NCBI GenBank assembly: GCA_032871835.1
Contig: CM065299.1
Coordinates: 78,642,204 to 78,706,203 of the forward strand
From: Dipteronia dyeriana
Taxonomy: Eukaryota > Streptophyta > Magnoliopsida > Sapindales > Sapindaceae
DNA length: 64,000 nucleotides
Reading direction: 5' to 3'
Shown: in pieces, positions 1-10,297 of the stretch
Numbering within the stretch: the stretch's first letter is position 1
How the letters are laid out: each line of letters starts with the position of its first letter
Program-made: the position numbers and the translations under genes
Notes under the pieces: model-generated
What the model was told of the DNA's origin: nothing
Database searches by the model: none
The model's input: the letters and a program-made list of their open reading frames with translations, nothing else

Positions 1-250
1 AATAAAAAAAAATTAGATCTGTTACAAATAAAAAAGTTTGATCAGCTTCGTTATATATAAAAAAAGGAGATAAAAAAAAAGATCCCGAAAAAAAAGGTAA
101 AACAATTTTCTTCGAAGGGTCGTGTAGTTGAACTTATATCAACTATTTTTATTCCTTTTCTTGTTTTCGTGTGTTGATAAAAAAAAATTCTTTCAAAGGT
201 GATTCATCAAAAAAAGATGAAAGAGGGGAACTATCCTTTGTTCTGCAGGT
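1..250. other. A/T-rich DNA, no gene recognised
   Basis: Rich in A-runs. A gypsy reading frame becomes recognisable only from about position 251; nothing upstream matches a domain I know, so this may be decayed internal sequence of the element that follows. Confidence 0.4.
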
Positions 251-421
251 TATCAACAATATTATGGTGAAGATTCGAGGACAAATCCTTTTGAGGAGAG
301 ATGGAATGATGAGAATCAAGAAGCTTTACCAAAGGATCCATTGCATGTTCCAGTTGGACCAATTACAAAGGCCAAGAAGATCAAAGAAGCATTTAATGAT
401 GGGCTGATTATGAGTTGCTGA
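251..421 (+). pseudogene. C-terminal tail of a Ty3/gypsy polyprotein, reading into the LTR
   Basis: The frame holds EDSRTNPFEE, then DPLHVPVGPIT and KKIKEAFN, and stops at TGA 419-421. This is the variable tail that follows integrase in many plant gypsy polyproteins. The stretch at about 291-306 is purine-rich and is followed by TGATGAGAA, which I read as polypurine tract and LTR start, so the last 38 or so codons lie inside the LTR. The same tail recurs at 769-894, 5666-5773, 10184-10297 (minus) and about 11190-11313 (minus). No upstream pol is present, so this is a remnant. Confidence 0.6.
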
Positions 422-768
422 AATCCAAGTTCGGCCCACATGAAGACCAAATCCAGGTTGAACTTCTAGGGCCTCTATAGAGAGTATCAAAGGTTGGATA
501 ATCTATTATAATATGTTTCTGGAAAGTCCAAGACGAGCCCTACATATGCTATGAAGACTCCGTCCTCCGAAACAGATGATAACAAGTCCAAATTTGGCCA
601 TCTATATTGTTGCACGAAGACTTGAGTTGAGGAGTCCGAATTTCAAATATTTTCTATATTTTGGGCTACGTATGGTTGGAGGAGAATTCAATTTCAGCAT
701 ATTGTCTATTTCAGCATATTTCTTATTTTATTTATTTCCCCAAATAAAGAGTTGATTTGTTTTCCAAA
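307..768 (+). mobile_element. Partial Ty3/gypsy LTR (5' part)
   Basis: Starts TGATGAGAATC after a purine-rich stretch and matches the 5' half of the solo LTR at 9323-10297 (reverse complement), for example around 'CTATTATAATA' and 'GACGAGCCCTACA'. It breaks off at about 768, where the 3' end of another copy of the same family begins, so this is a recombination joint between two copies. Confidence 0.6.
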
Positions 769-894
769 TATGGTGAAGATTCGAGGACGAATCAGTTTGA
801 GGAGAGGGGGAATGATGAGAATCAAGAAGCATCACCAAAAGATTCGTTGCATGTTCCAGTTTGGCCAATTATAAGGACTAAAAAGATAAAATAA
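769..894 (+). pseudogene. Second copy of the gypsy polyprotein C-terminus
   Basis: The frame from 769 encodes YGEDSRTNQFEERGN, then DENQEAS and SLHVPVWPI, and stops at TAA 892-894. It has a shortened tail relative to the copy ending at 421. The segment GAGGAGAGGGGGAA (799-812) is a clean polypurine tract directly before TGATGAGAATC at 813. This is the best evidence in the window for where LTRs of this family start. Confidence 0.6.
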
Positions 895-1549
895 GTACTT
901 ATGGGCTGATTGGGTTGAATAAGAGAGCTTGGGCATGTGGCACAGGCTAGGGCGTGTGGTGAGCGATGTATGGTTGGAAGAGAATCTAGTTCCAGCATAT
1001 TTTCTATTTCAACATATTTCCTCGACGTATGGTTGGAGAAGAATCCAATTTCAGCATATTTCCTATTTCAACATATTTCTCATTTTATTTATTTCCTAAA
1101 TCAAGAGTTTATTTGTTTCCCGAATTCATATTTCCAAATAAGGAGCAAATCAACTAGTTGCTAGTTTTTAGTCTTTATTTATTTTCTAAATTTGTTTGTA
1201 TTTATTTTCGTGATTGTAAGGCATTAATTATCGAAAATTTATTCCCTTTTATGTCTTAGATATTTTTAGTATATAAGGAACGAATTGATGTATTATTTAG
1301 ATAGACTAGATTTTGAATGAAAATAGAGAGTATTTTCTCTTTGGTTCCAAAAATTGAATTATCACTCATCTTTTTATTTTGTTCTTGAGTGTGGCGTCTT
1401 TAAATTTCTTGATATCGTTTGGTTCTTATCTCATTATAGATAACGGGTCAAGGTCTTATATTGTTCTTGCTTACAAACTTGAATTTAGAAAACGATCCTT
1501 ACTACCATATATTGGTTCCCGGTCTCACCGTTCTTGGTGAGGTTTATAT
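813..1549 (+). mobile_element. Ty3/gypsy LTR, plus strand
   Basis: Begins TGATGAG after a polypurine tract and ends GGTTTATATCA, so it has TG...CA ends (737 bp). It contains a local tandem duplication of about 59 bp (964-1022 and 1023-1080). The 3' end lies next to gag-like sequence of a different Tat-type element from 1550, which suggests insertion into that element. The 5' part of the host element is not in the window. Confidence 0.65.
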
Positions 1550-1690
1550 CACGTGGGGCACAACACCTCGGAGTGCTTTAGTCTTCGTAACTAGATCGAA
1601 GCACTAGTTAGGGGTGGCTGTATGGTGGAGTTCTTACAGCAGGTTCGAGATAGCATCCACACAGATAATGAGGTTTAAGCCAAGGACTAG
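1550..1690 (+). pseudogene. Gag C-terminal segment of the Tat-like element
   Basis: One frame reads HNTSECFSL, a stop, then IEALVRGG and MVEFLQQVRD. This resembles the plant gypsy gag segment of the form HxTxEC...EIExLIxxGYLxEF. Two or three in-frame stops (for example TAG at the position expected for Glu or Gln) show it is dead. Only this tail survives because the LTR ending at 1549 interrupts it. Confidence 0.55.
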
Positions 1691-1884
1691 ATCTTGCGAA
1701 GAAGAGGAAAGAAGAGCAGAAAGACTTGATGCAGCAAATCCAGGTCATACACACCATCAGCGGAGGACCCACTTTAGTTGGTACTTTCCAACAATTCCAG
1801 GAAAAATCATGCCAGGAAGATTCCTCGAGTTGAAAAGGGGCAAGGTATCTTCAAGTTAAATTCTAGCTTGGCAGGAACCTCCTA

Positions 1885-2300
1885 ATCAGTACAGATCATT
1901 TTCACTGAAGTAGATGTGTACAATACCGTGCAGCTGTATGACGATCCCATGGTGTTCATAGTACAGATTGCTAACTGGTTGGTCCACCGCGTCCTGATTG
2001 ACACAAGGAGCAGCGTGGACATCCTTTTTAAAGACACCCTAGAATAGTACAACTTGAAGCTGTGGTGTTACAACAGTTACACCACCCCCTTGTATGGGTT
2101 CGCTGGGGACTTAATTATACCAGTAGGATAAAAAATTCTACCAGTTATCGTTGGTATGGCATCTCTACAACAGAACATCATGACGGACTTCATTATGGTT
2201 GACACCCCATTAGCCTACAACATCATTTTAGGGAGGTCTTTCTTATCAGGCTCAAGGAGGTGCTATCCATCTACCATAACCTCTTGAAGTTTCCAGTAAG
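1885..2300 (+). pseudogene. Retropepsin-like protease domain, active site altered
   Basis: The frame contains HRVLIDTRSSVDILF, then a flap-like segment and YNIILGRSFL, the typical pair of protease landmarks. The catalytic DTG or DGG triad reads DTR (AGG at 2006-2008), a change expected to abolish activity, and stops interrupt the domain. The family cleaves the Gag-Pol polyprotein during particle maturation; this copy cannot be functional. Confidence 0.65.
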
Positions 2301-2435
2301 AAATGAGGTGGGTAAGGTACGTGGGGACCAGCAGGCCGCCCGTAAGTTTTACACAGTATTAGCCAGTCCCGCAGCACTAGCGAAGTAGTATGCGCAGGAA
2401 GCTATGGTGCAAGGACAAGAATCCTTTATACTGAC

Positions 2436-2820
2436 AGAGCATTTGGAAAAGCAGGAGGAGGTGCCGACATCGTCTTGATAAACCCTGAAAAATCAGAATG
2501 CTACCACAACTTCAGGTTTGAATTCAAAGCTATAAATAATGAAGCAGAGTATGAAGCCCTTTTGATAGGAATGAAAGTAGGCCTCGAGCTTGGAGCTGAT
2601 TATTTGTATGTCAAGAGTGACTCGCAACTTATTGTTAATCAAGTAACCGAACTCTACCAGGCTAAGGGGCACAATATGGTGGCTTATCTCAAACAGGTTT
2701 AACTGCTCAAAAAATGTTTCAAAAAGTTCAAAATTGAACAGATTCCTCATCAGCAGAATCATCGGGCAGATGTCTTAGCAAAAATAACTGCCAATGGAGG
2801 ATAGGTTCTCCTCAAGGGAG
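2436..2820 (+). pseudogene. RNase H domain of the Tat-like element
   Basis: The longest open part (2475-2702) contains KAINNEAEYEALLIGM and VKSDSQLIVNQV, the NNxAEYEALxxGL and SDSQLVVxQ motifs of the plant gypsy RNase H that sits between RT and integrase. After a stop at 2700 it continues with IPHQQNHRADVLAK, the NxxAD-type end. The E and D catalytic positions are visible, but the domain has a stop and no RT in front of it. Confidence 0.65.
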
Positions 2821-2984
2821 ATCCCCTCCAAGTGATCTCTCAGTCAAGCATAACAGTAGGTAAGGAAATATACCCAGTTGATCGACTCCAATATTGAATG
2901 AATCCAATAGTTACCTACCTCCAAGATGGAAAGCTCTCCGAGGACCCCAACCAAGCCCACGGAATTAAGAGGATCTCTGTCTGA

Positions 2985-3145
2985 TATTGCTTGCTAGACG
3001 GGTACCTCTATATGAGGGGAAAGTCTCTCCCTTTGCTCTGTTGCCTACATCTTGACGATGCCAGTTGGGCATTAAGGGAGGTCCACTCTAAGAACTGTGG
3101 AAATCACATCAGAGGGGAAGCATTAATTTATCAGGTACTTCATAG
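2985..3145 (+). pseudogene. Integrase H2C2 zinc region, cut off by the array
   Basis: The frame reads LLDGYLYMRGKSLPLL, then EVHSKNCGNHIRGEALIY, matching the pre-integrase segment DGxLYxRGxSxPLLxC...EIHxGxCGNHxGGxxLAYK. Homology ends at about YQVLHRA, and from 3146 the DNA is tetranucleotide repeat. The catalytic core and C-terminal domain are missing. Confidence 0.65.
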
Positions 3146-3954
3146 AGCGTGTATGAGTGCGTGCCTTCGAGTGTGCATATAAGTGTGCTTGCGCAGGTAC
3201 GTGCTTTCATACAGGCGTGCGTTGTGTGTGTGCAAGCTTATGTGCCTGTAAGCGTGTGGGCATGCATGTAGGTTAGAGTGAGTGCGTGCGTGCGTGCGTG
3301 CATGCATGCATGCTTACGTTCGTGCGTGCATTCATGCATGCTTACGTTCGTGCGTGCATGCTTATGTTCGAGCGTGCATGCTTATGTTCGAGCGTGCATG
3401 CACGCATGCGTACAAGTGTTCGTGCATGTAGTTGGAGTGCATACGAGCGTGAATGCGTAAGTACGAGCGTGAATGCGTAAGTACGAGCGTGCATGCTTGG
3501 GTGCACGCATGTAGGCCGGCATTCGTGAGTACGTGTATATGCAAGCATGAATACGTGTATGCGTGCGTGCGTGATTACACCCGTACTTGTATGCATGCAA
3601 GCGTGTGTACATGCATATGTGTATGAATATGTGCGTGCCTACGGAAGGGCATACGTTCCTGCGGGAGGGCATGCGTGCCTGTGGATGGATTTACGTGCAT
3701 GTGCACGTGAGTGCGTGCAAGTAGACGGGTGGCCGTTCATGTGGGCGTTCGTGCCTGCGTGCGTGCGAGCGAGCGAGCATACATGTGTGCATGATTACGT
3801 ACGTACGCATGCACGTGTGTGTGTGTGTGTGTGTTGTGTGTGTGTGCATGTGTGTGTATGTGCATGTGCCCGTGTGAGTGTGTATACGTGTGTGAGTGCG
3901 TCTATGCATACGTGCGAAACATGCATGCGTGAGTGCATGCTTGTATGCATGAGT

Positions 3955-3988
<34 letters not shown>

Positions 3989-5664
3989 TCGTGCGTGAGT
4001 GCATGCTTGTGCGAGTGCGTGTGTGAGTGCATGCTTGTATGTGTACAGACGAGTGTGCGAGTGTGCTTGCGTTCGTGAGTATGTGAGTGCTTGAGTTTAT
4101 GTGTGCACGCATGCGTGAGTGCGTGCATGCGTGCACGCATACGTACAAACATGGAGGTGCTAGTGCGGGTGTATGTGTGCGATCATGTAGACCTGAGTGC
4201 AGGCGGGCGGGCGTGTATGCAAGCGGGCCAGTGGGAATGTATTGGTGTATACGTGCGTGTGTGCGTGTGTGCGTACGTGCATGTGTGCTTACGTACGTGC
4301 TTACGTTCGTACGTGCTTGCATTCGCGAGTGCATGCTTGTGTTCATGCATGCATGCGTGAGTGCTTGCATGTGGCATTGTGTGGGAGCGTTTGTACGAGT
4401 GTGTTTACGTGCGTGTTTATGTACATACGTGTGGGCGTACATGCTTACGTGCGTGCATGCTTGTGGGAGTGCTTGTGTGTACGCATGTGTGCATACTTAC
4501 GCACGTGCATGTGTGCATGCGTGCATGCGTGCATATAGGTGTAAATACGTGCACGCTTGTGTACGTGCATGCGTTCATGCATATGTGCGTGAGTGCGTGC
4601 CTACGGGTGTACTTACTGGTATACGTGCGTGTATGCATGTGTGTGTGAGTGTGTGCATGTGGGTATGCGTACGGGTGGGCAGACAAGTGTGTGTGCCAAT
4701 GTGCATGCTTGCCTGCATTCGTGCTTACGTGGGTGCGCACTTGCGGGTGCGAGGTGCGTGCCTGCGTTCGTGAGTGTGTACGTGTGTACGTGTGTACATG
4801 AGTGCGTGCATGCGTGAGTGTATGCATCCGTACATGCGTGAGTACATGCAAGCGTGCGAGCGTGTATGCTTACGTGCATACGTGTGGGCGTGTGGGCGTA
4901 CTTGCATACGTGCATATGGGTGTGCATGTATTCGGGCGTGTGTACGTATGTTCGCGCCTGCGTGTGGGCGTGCGTGACTGCATGCACTCTGGCATTCAGG
5001 CGGACATGCGTGTGTGTGTGTGTGTGCATGCGTGAGTACCTGTATGTGTGCACGAGTGCTAGCATGCATGTGTGCGTGTTTGCAAGTGTGCATGTGTGCA
5101 TGCCTACGTGCGTACGTGAGTGCATATGTGCATGAGTGAGTACATGTGTGTATACTTGCATACGAGAGTGCTCATGTGCGTGCGTACGTGCGGGTGTGTA
5201 TGCATGTGTGTATACGAGCGTGCGAGCATCCGTGCTTACGTGTGGGTGGGTGTACGTGCAAGAGTGCGGGTGGGCGTTCATGCCTACGTGCGTGCATGTG
5301 TGCCTACGTGCTTGCTGCATGAGTGCGCCCCGTGCGTGTGTGCATGCGTGCGTGTGTGCATGCGTGCGTGTGTGCGTGCGTGCATGCATGCATAAGTGCC
5401 TATGTACGTGCGTGAAAGTATGAGTGCTTGTATGCATGCTTGTGTTCGTGCGTGTGTGCGTGCTTGCTTTCTTGCGTGCGTGCTTACGTTCATGCATGCC
5501 TGCATACGTGCGTGAGTGCTTGTGTGTGGCAATGCGTGCGTGCATGTATGGGTGTGGGTGTGGGTGTACGTGCGTGCCTGTATACATAAGTACGTGTGGG
5601 CATGCGTGTGCATGGGCATGCGTACGTGCATGCGTGCGTTTACATGATTGTGTGCGTGCAAGCG
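3146..5664. repeat. Degenerate tetranucleotide array, block 1
   Basis: About 2.5 kb built from 4-bp units such as GTGC, ATGC, GTAC, GTGT and TTAC, with T at the second position almost invariant. Nearly all of it alternates purine and pyrimidine. The + strand is G/T-rich throughout. Local reamplifications are visible, for example a 20-bp unit repeated at 3441-3496 and pure GT runs at about 3818-3845 and 3958-3987. The left edge is inside an integrase remnant; the right edge is the start of a solo LTR. Long open frames on both strands arise from the 12-nt period (Ala-Cys-Val-Arg or Thr-His-Ala-Arg type repeats) and are not genes. Confidence 0.9.
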
Positions 5665-6449
5665 TGATGAGAACAGGGCAGCTGCATCAAGTGATCCATT
5701 GCACGTTCTGGTTGGGCCAATAACAAGGGCAGGAGCTAAGAGATTCAAAGATGCACTAATTGGCCTAATTTAAGACACTTGGGCTGATTTTGAATTGTTG
5801 AAGTCTAAGAAAAGCCCATATGAAGACCAAGCCTTAATTAATGTCATCAAGGCAATTGATTGGGCCGAATAAGGAAGAATTGGGCGTGTGGCACAAGCTA
5901 GCAGAAGATTCAACTTTGGTTGATTTATTTCCTTTTAATTTTCAAAGAATAATAGTTGATCTGTTTTCTAAATTAAGGGGCTGATTTGTTTCCAGATTTA
6001 GCTTTCCAATTTAGGAGGAAGTCCATAGTTTTTTTATTTAGTTTTTCTTCGTTTGTAAGGCAATTATTAACTTATTTAGTTTTCTAATTGTAAGACCTTA
6101 ATGACCAAATTTTCTTGTTTCCTTTTAGGTTGGCTTATAGCCTTTCTTTTTGTTTAAGGTTTTAGTATATAAAGGAACGAATTGGATGTAATTCGGCAGA
6201 CTTGACTGAATAAAAAAAATAGCGAGAGTTTATTTCTTTTGGTTCTGAAATCTAGAATTATCACTCACATCTCCTTTTTGTTCTTGAGTGTGGCGTCTTC
6301 AACTTCTTGATACGGTTGGTTCTTACCTCCTTATAGGTAACGGGTCACGGTCCGATAACGTTCTTTGTTTATAAACTTGATTAGAAATCGATCATTCGTT
6401 ACTATATATTGGTTTCGGGGTCTCACTGTTCTTGGTGAGGTTCATATCA
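5665..6449 (+). mobile_element. Solo Ty3/gypsy LTR inserted in the array, plus strand
   Basis: Runs from TGATGAGAAC to TTCATATCA (785 bp), with array DNA on both sides. The flanking pentamers are AAGCG on the left and ATGCG on the right, an imperfect 5-bp target duplication. Near the 3' end are conserved family sequences such as 'TTCTTGAGTGTGGCGTCT' and 'GGTCTCACTGTTCTTGG'. A complete LTR with no internal region is the usual product of recombination between the two LTRs of an inserted element. Confidence 0.7.
5666..5773 (+). pseudogene. Gypsy polyprotein tail encoded inside the solo LTR
   Basis: An open segment of 35 codons reads DENRAAAS, then DPLHVLVGPITRAGAKRF, and ends at TAA 5771-5773. 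It matches the tails at 251-421 and 10184-10297 and shows that the parental polyprotein frame runs through the start of the LTR. With the internal region gone it is only a fossil. Confidence 0.6.
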
Positions 6450-9322
6450 ATGCGTGCGAACATCTGTGCGTGCTCATGTGTGCACGCACATGCATGTGTG
6501 CTTGGATACAGGCTTGCATGCGTGCGGGAGTGCATGCGTGCGTGCGTGCATACGTGTGGCGTGTGTGCATTTGCATACATGCATGAGTGCATGCGAGTGG
6601 GTGTAAGTACCAGCGCGCGCGTGGGTGCACGTGTGCATGTGTGCGTGCGTGCGTGTGTGCTTGCATGCATGTGTGTGTACGTGCATGCGTGCTTGTGTGT
6701 GTACTTACGTGTGTACTTGCATGCGTTTGTGCATGCGATTGTTAGTTCGTGCCTTCGTGCATGTGTGCTTGCGAGCGTGTGTTTGTTCGTGTGTGCTAGC
6801 ATTCATGCCTGCATGCATGCGTTTATGCATGAGAGTGTGCGTGTGTACGTACTAGCGTGCATGCTTACGTACGTGAGTGCATGAGCACGTGCTTGTGCAA
6901 GCGCGTGCATATATTCATTCGTGTGTTTATGCATTTTTGCGTGCGAACGGGCGGGCTGGCTTGCATACATGGTTGTGAGCGTGTGTGCTTATGAGCGTAC
7001 GTCCGTTCGCGTATGCGTGTGTTCTCGCATTCGTGCTTACGTGCGTGCGTGCGTGCGTGCGTGCGTGCATACGGGCGGCGTCCCTCCGTACGTGCTTGCT
7101 TATATGCGTATGTGCTTGCATGCGTGCGAGCCAGCTTATATGTGTGCATGGGTGAGTACGTTCACGCGAGCATGAGTATATGCGGGTGTGCGTCCATGTG
7201 TTTGTGCATTTGTACATACGTGCGTGAGTGTGTGCATTTGTGCGAGAGTGCTTGTGGCCAAGCATTCGTGTGTCCATGCACGCGTGCATCCACGGGTCTA
7301 TGAGCGCGTGTGTGCATCCATGTGCACGTGCATGCATGGGTTTGTGAATAAGTGTGTGCGTGTGTGCGTGCGTGCATGTATGCGTGTGTGCATACATTTG
7401 TGCATTCGTGCATGCGTGCATGATTACGTGTGTTTGTGCGTACATGTGTACATCCATGCGTACGTACGTGCATGCGTGCATTTGTGTATTCATACGTGCG
7501 TGCGTTTATACGTACGTGTGTGGGTGCGTACATGTGTGGGTGCGTACGTACGTGTGTGCTTGCGTCCTTACGATAGTGCAAGAGTGCGTCCGTCCCTGCG
7601 TGCGTGCATTCGTTCTTGTGTGCGGGCATGCATTTGTGCGTTTGTGCATTTGTGCATGTGTACGGGCTGTACATGCGCCTGTGCATGGGTGAGTCCATGT
7701 GTGTGTGCGTTTCAATGTTTGTACGGGAGTGTGTGCGGGCAAGCGTGCGTACTTCTATGCACAAGTGCGTCCGTTGGTCCCTATGCGCGAGTGTACGTCT
7801 GTACACGCTTGCACGCGTGCACGTGTGCATGCGTGCATTTATACTTGCGTATGTACGACCATTCGTGCGTGCTAGCGCGTGAGTGTGCGAGCTTGCAAGC
7901 GTGGGTGCGTACGTGCGTCTGTGCGTGCATACGTCGGTGTGTGCATCCGTGCGTGCAAGCGTTTGTTTGTGTGTAGGGCCATGCGTTTGTGCATTTGTGC
8001 GTGCGTGAAGGCTGTACATGTGCCTGTGCGTGCGTGAGTCCATAGGTGTGTGCGTTTCTACGTTTGTGTGGGAGTGTGTGCGGGCAAGCGCGCGTACGTC
8101 CACACATGCGTGCATCCGTTGGTCCTTATTCTTGTAAGTGCATATGTGCACGTGTACGTGCATGGGTGCGTGCGTCCATGCACCCGTGCGTGAGTGCATG
8201 CGTTTGTGCGTTTGTGCGTTCGTGCGTGCGTCCGTGCCTACGTGCATATGTACGAACGTACGTGTGTGTGTGTGTGTTTATACGTTTGTGCGTACCTAAG
8301 TGCATGGGTGCTTGCGTGAGTGCGTACGTGCTTGCTTGCGTAGGTTCGTGCGCGGGTGAGTGCATGCGTGGGTGCGGGCTTGAACCCGTGCGTGCAAGCG
8401 TGAGTGAATGCGAGCGTGTGTACGTGTGTGGGTGCGTGCGTGCTTGTGTGCTTGAGTGCGTACGTGCGTGCATGAGTTGGTTTATGTGTTTATGCGTGCG
8501 GGCGGGAAGGTGTGTGTGAGTTCCTGAGTACTTGCATGCGTGCGGGCGGGCAGGTGTGTATTCCTTAGTGAGTACGTGCATGCGTGCGTGCGTGCGTATG
8601 TGCGTGTGTGCGTGCGTGCGTGCTAGTGAGCGTGCGTGCATGTGTACGAGCGTACGAGCATGCTTGCATGGGTATGTACGTCCGTACGTGTGTTCATGCT
8701 TGTGTGCGGGTGTGCATGTGTGGGTGCGTAAGTTTGTGCATGCGTGCGGGCATTTGTTCCTTCATACGTGCACCTGTGCGTGCATACGTGTGTTTGTAAG
8801 GGAGTGCGTGCTTGCATTAGTGGGGCCGTGCGCGTGTGTGTGCATTGTACCCGCGTGCGTGCTTGCATGCGTGTGTGAGTGCATGCGTGTGTTATGTGTG
8901 CGTTATGCGTGCATCCGTGCATTTGTACGTACGTACGTACGTGCGTTCGTGCATACGTTGTGCGTGCCGTTCGTACGTGCATGTGTTTGTTTGTGCATGT
9001 GTGCGTACGTGCGTACGTGCGTGCGTGTGCATGAGTACATGCATGCGAGGGTGTGTGCGTTTGTGCATGGTGCATCTGTACTTGTGTACGTTCGTGCGTG
9101 TGTGTACGTGCACATGGTGCACATGAGCTCATGTGCACGTGCTTGCATGCGAGCGTGTTCGTCTGCGTACGTTTGTGCGTTCCTGCAAGTGCTTGCATGC
9201 GAGCGTGCGTGCGTGCGTGCTTGCGTGCGTGTGTGCATCCATGCGTGCGTGGTATGTGCGTGCGTGCATGGGATCGTGTGCACATGCGTGCACGCTTGCT
9301 TGAGTGCGTGCAAGGGTGCGTG
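6450..9322. repeat. Degenerate tetranucleotide array, block 2
   Basis: About 2.9 kb of the same 4-bp-period, alternating purine-pyrimidine DNA, again G/T-rich on the + strand. Higher-order structure is visible. A segment around 7665-7790 (landmarks CTGTACATG, GAGTCCAT, CCGTTGGTCC) recurs about 344 bp downstream at 8009-8135. A 44-bp step repeats GCGTGCGGGCGGG at 8493 and 8537. A 22-bp perfect palindrome lies at 9117-9138. It is bounded by LTR 3' ends facing it from both sides. Confidence 0.9.
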
Positions 9323-10297
9323 TGATATGGACCTTACCAAGAACAGTGAGACCGGAACCAATATATGGTAGAAATGATCGTTTTCTAAGTCAAGTTTATA
9401 AAAATGAAAATAAAAAATTACCCCGTTATCTATATGGAGATAAGAACCAACTGTATCAAGAAGGTTGTAGACGCCACACTCAAGAACGTGAAAGAAGGTG
9501 AGTGATAAGTCAAGGTTTGAAAGCCACAGGTTAGAACCTTGATAAGTTCATATTTCAATGAAGAATCAGGAGAAAAATCTTTGAATTTTATATCAATTCA
9601 AGTCTAGTCTAAAAATTACATCAATTGGTCCATTATATACTAAAGTATCTAAGACCTAAAAACGGAATAAATATTTGGCATTTAATGCCTTACAATCAGG
9701 AAAATAAATGCAAATTATATAGAAAATAACTAGAGACTAAAAAATAGCAACTAGTTGATTTGTCCCTTATTTGGAAAGTTGAATTTGGGAAACAAATCAA
9801 CCATTTATTTTAGGAAACAAATCAACTATTTATTTGAGAAATAAAATATGGAATATGTTGAAATAGGAAACATGTTGAAATTGGATTCTCCTCCAACCAT
9901 ATTTCGCCCAAAATATAGGAAATATGTTGAAATTCGGACTCCTCAGCTCAAGTCTTCATGCAACAAGATAGATGACCGAATTTGGGCATGTTGTGATCTG
10001 TTACGGAGGACGGAGTCTTCATAAGATCTGTAGGGCTCGTCTCTGGCTTTCCGGAAAGTTATTATAATAGATGATCAGATTTGGTCCACGCAAGTATGCA
10101 TGCATGAAACATTTTATGCCATCTATAGAGGTCCACGAAGTTCAGCCCATATTTGATCTTCATGTGGACCGAATTTGGACTTTAGCAACTCAGAATCAAC
10201 CCATCATTAAGTGAGTCTTTGATCCTCTTACCTCCTTGTAATTGGCCTAAATGGAATATGTAATGGATCATTTGGTGATGCTTCTTGGTTCTCATCA
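9323..10297 (-). mobile_element. Solo Ty3/gypsy LTR inserted in the array, minus strand
   Basis: On the minus strand it runs from TGATGAGAACC to CATATCA (975 bp), with array on both sides. The flanking pentamers are GCGTG on the left and TCGTG on the right, a 5-bp target duplication with one mismatch. It is the most complete LTR of this family here and serves as reference for the partial copies at 307-768, 813-1549 and 14488-16013. It is about 190 bp longer than the plus-strand solo LTR. Confidence 0.7.
10182..10297 (-). pseudogene. Gypsy polyprotein tail inside the minus-strand solo LTR
   Basis: The frame reads DENQEASPNDPLHIPFRPIT. A small deletion near the ITRAR segment shifts the frame, and the rest (KRIKDSLNDGL) ends at the stop at 10182-10184. 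It is equivalent to the tails at 251-421 and 5666-5773. Confidence 0.55.

Larger units (their letters stand above)
1550..3145 (+). mobile_element. Tat-like Ty3/gypsy remnant lacking reverse transcriptase
   Basis: Domain order is gag C-terminal segment, protease, RNase H, integrase zinc region, all plus strand with several stops. Reverse transcriptase, normally about 1.2 kb between protease and RNase H, is absent: protease-linker sequence passes into an RNase H start (FGKAGGGAD, about 2440-2465) with no room for it. The left end is cut by the LTR ending at 1549. The right end is lost in the tetranucleotide array, inside the integrase H2C2 region. The same lineage occurs at about 26-45 kb and 46.5-54.8 kb. 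Confidence 0.7.

Noticed and set aside
3278..9380. Many long open frames (up to 361 codons) rich in Cys, Ala, Val and Arg or in Thr, His, Ala and Arg
   Set aside because: They occur in several overlapping frames on both strands and follow directly from a 4-bp repeat read in triplets. No start context, domain or non-repeat sequence supports coding.
5665..10297. The tetranucleotide array as the internal region of a non-autonomous LTR element
   Set aside because: The array has the same strand bias on both sides of LTRs that point in opposite directions, and both LTRs have TG...CA ends with 5-bp flanking duplications in the array. Insertion into a pre-existing array explains this better.
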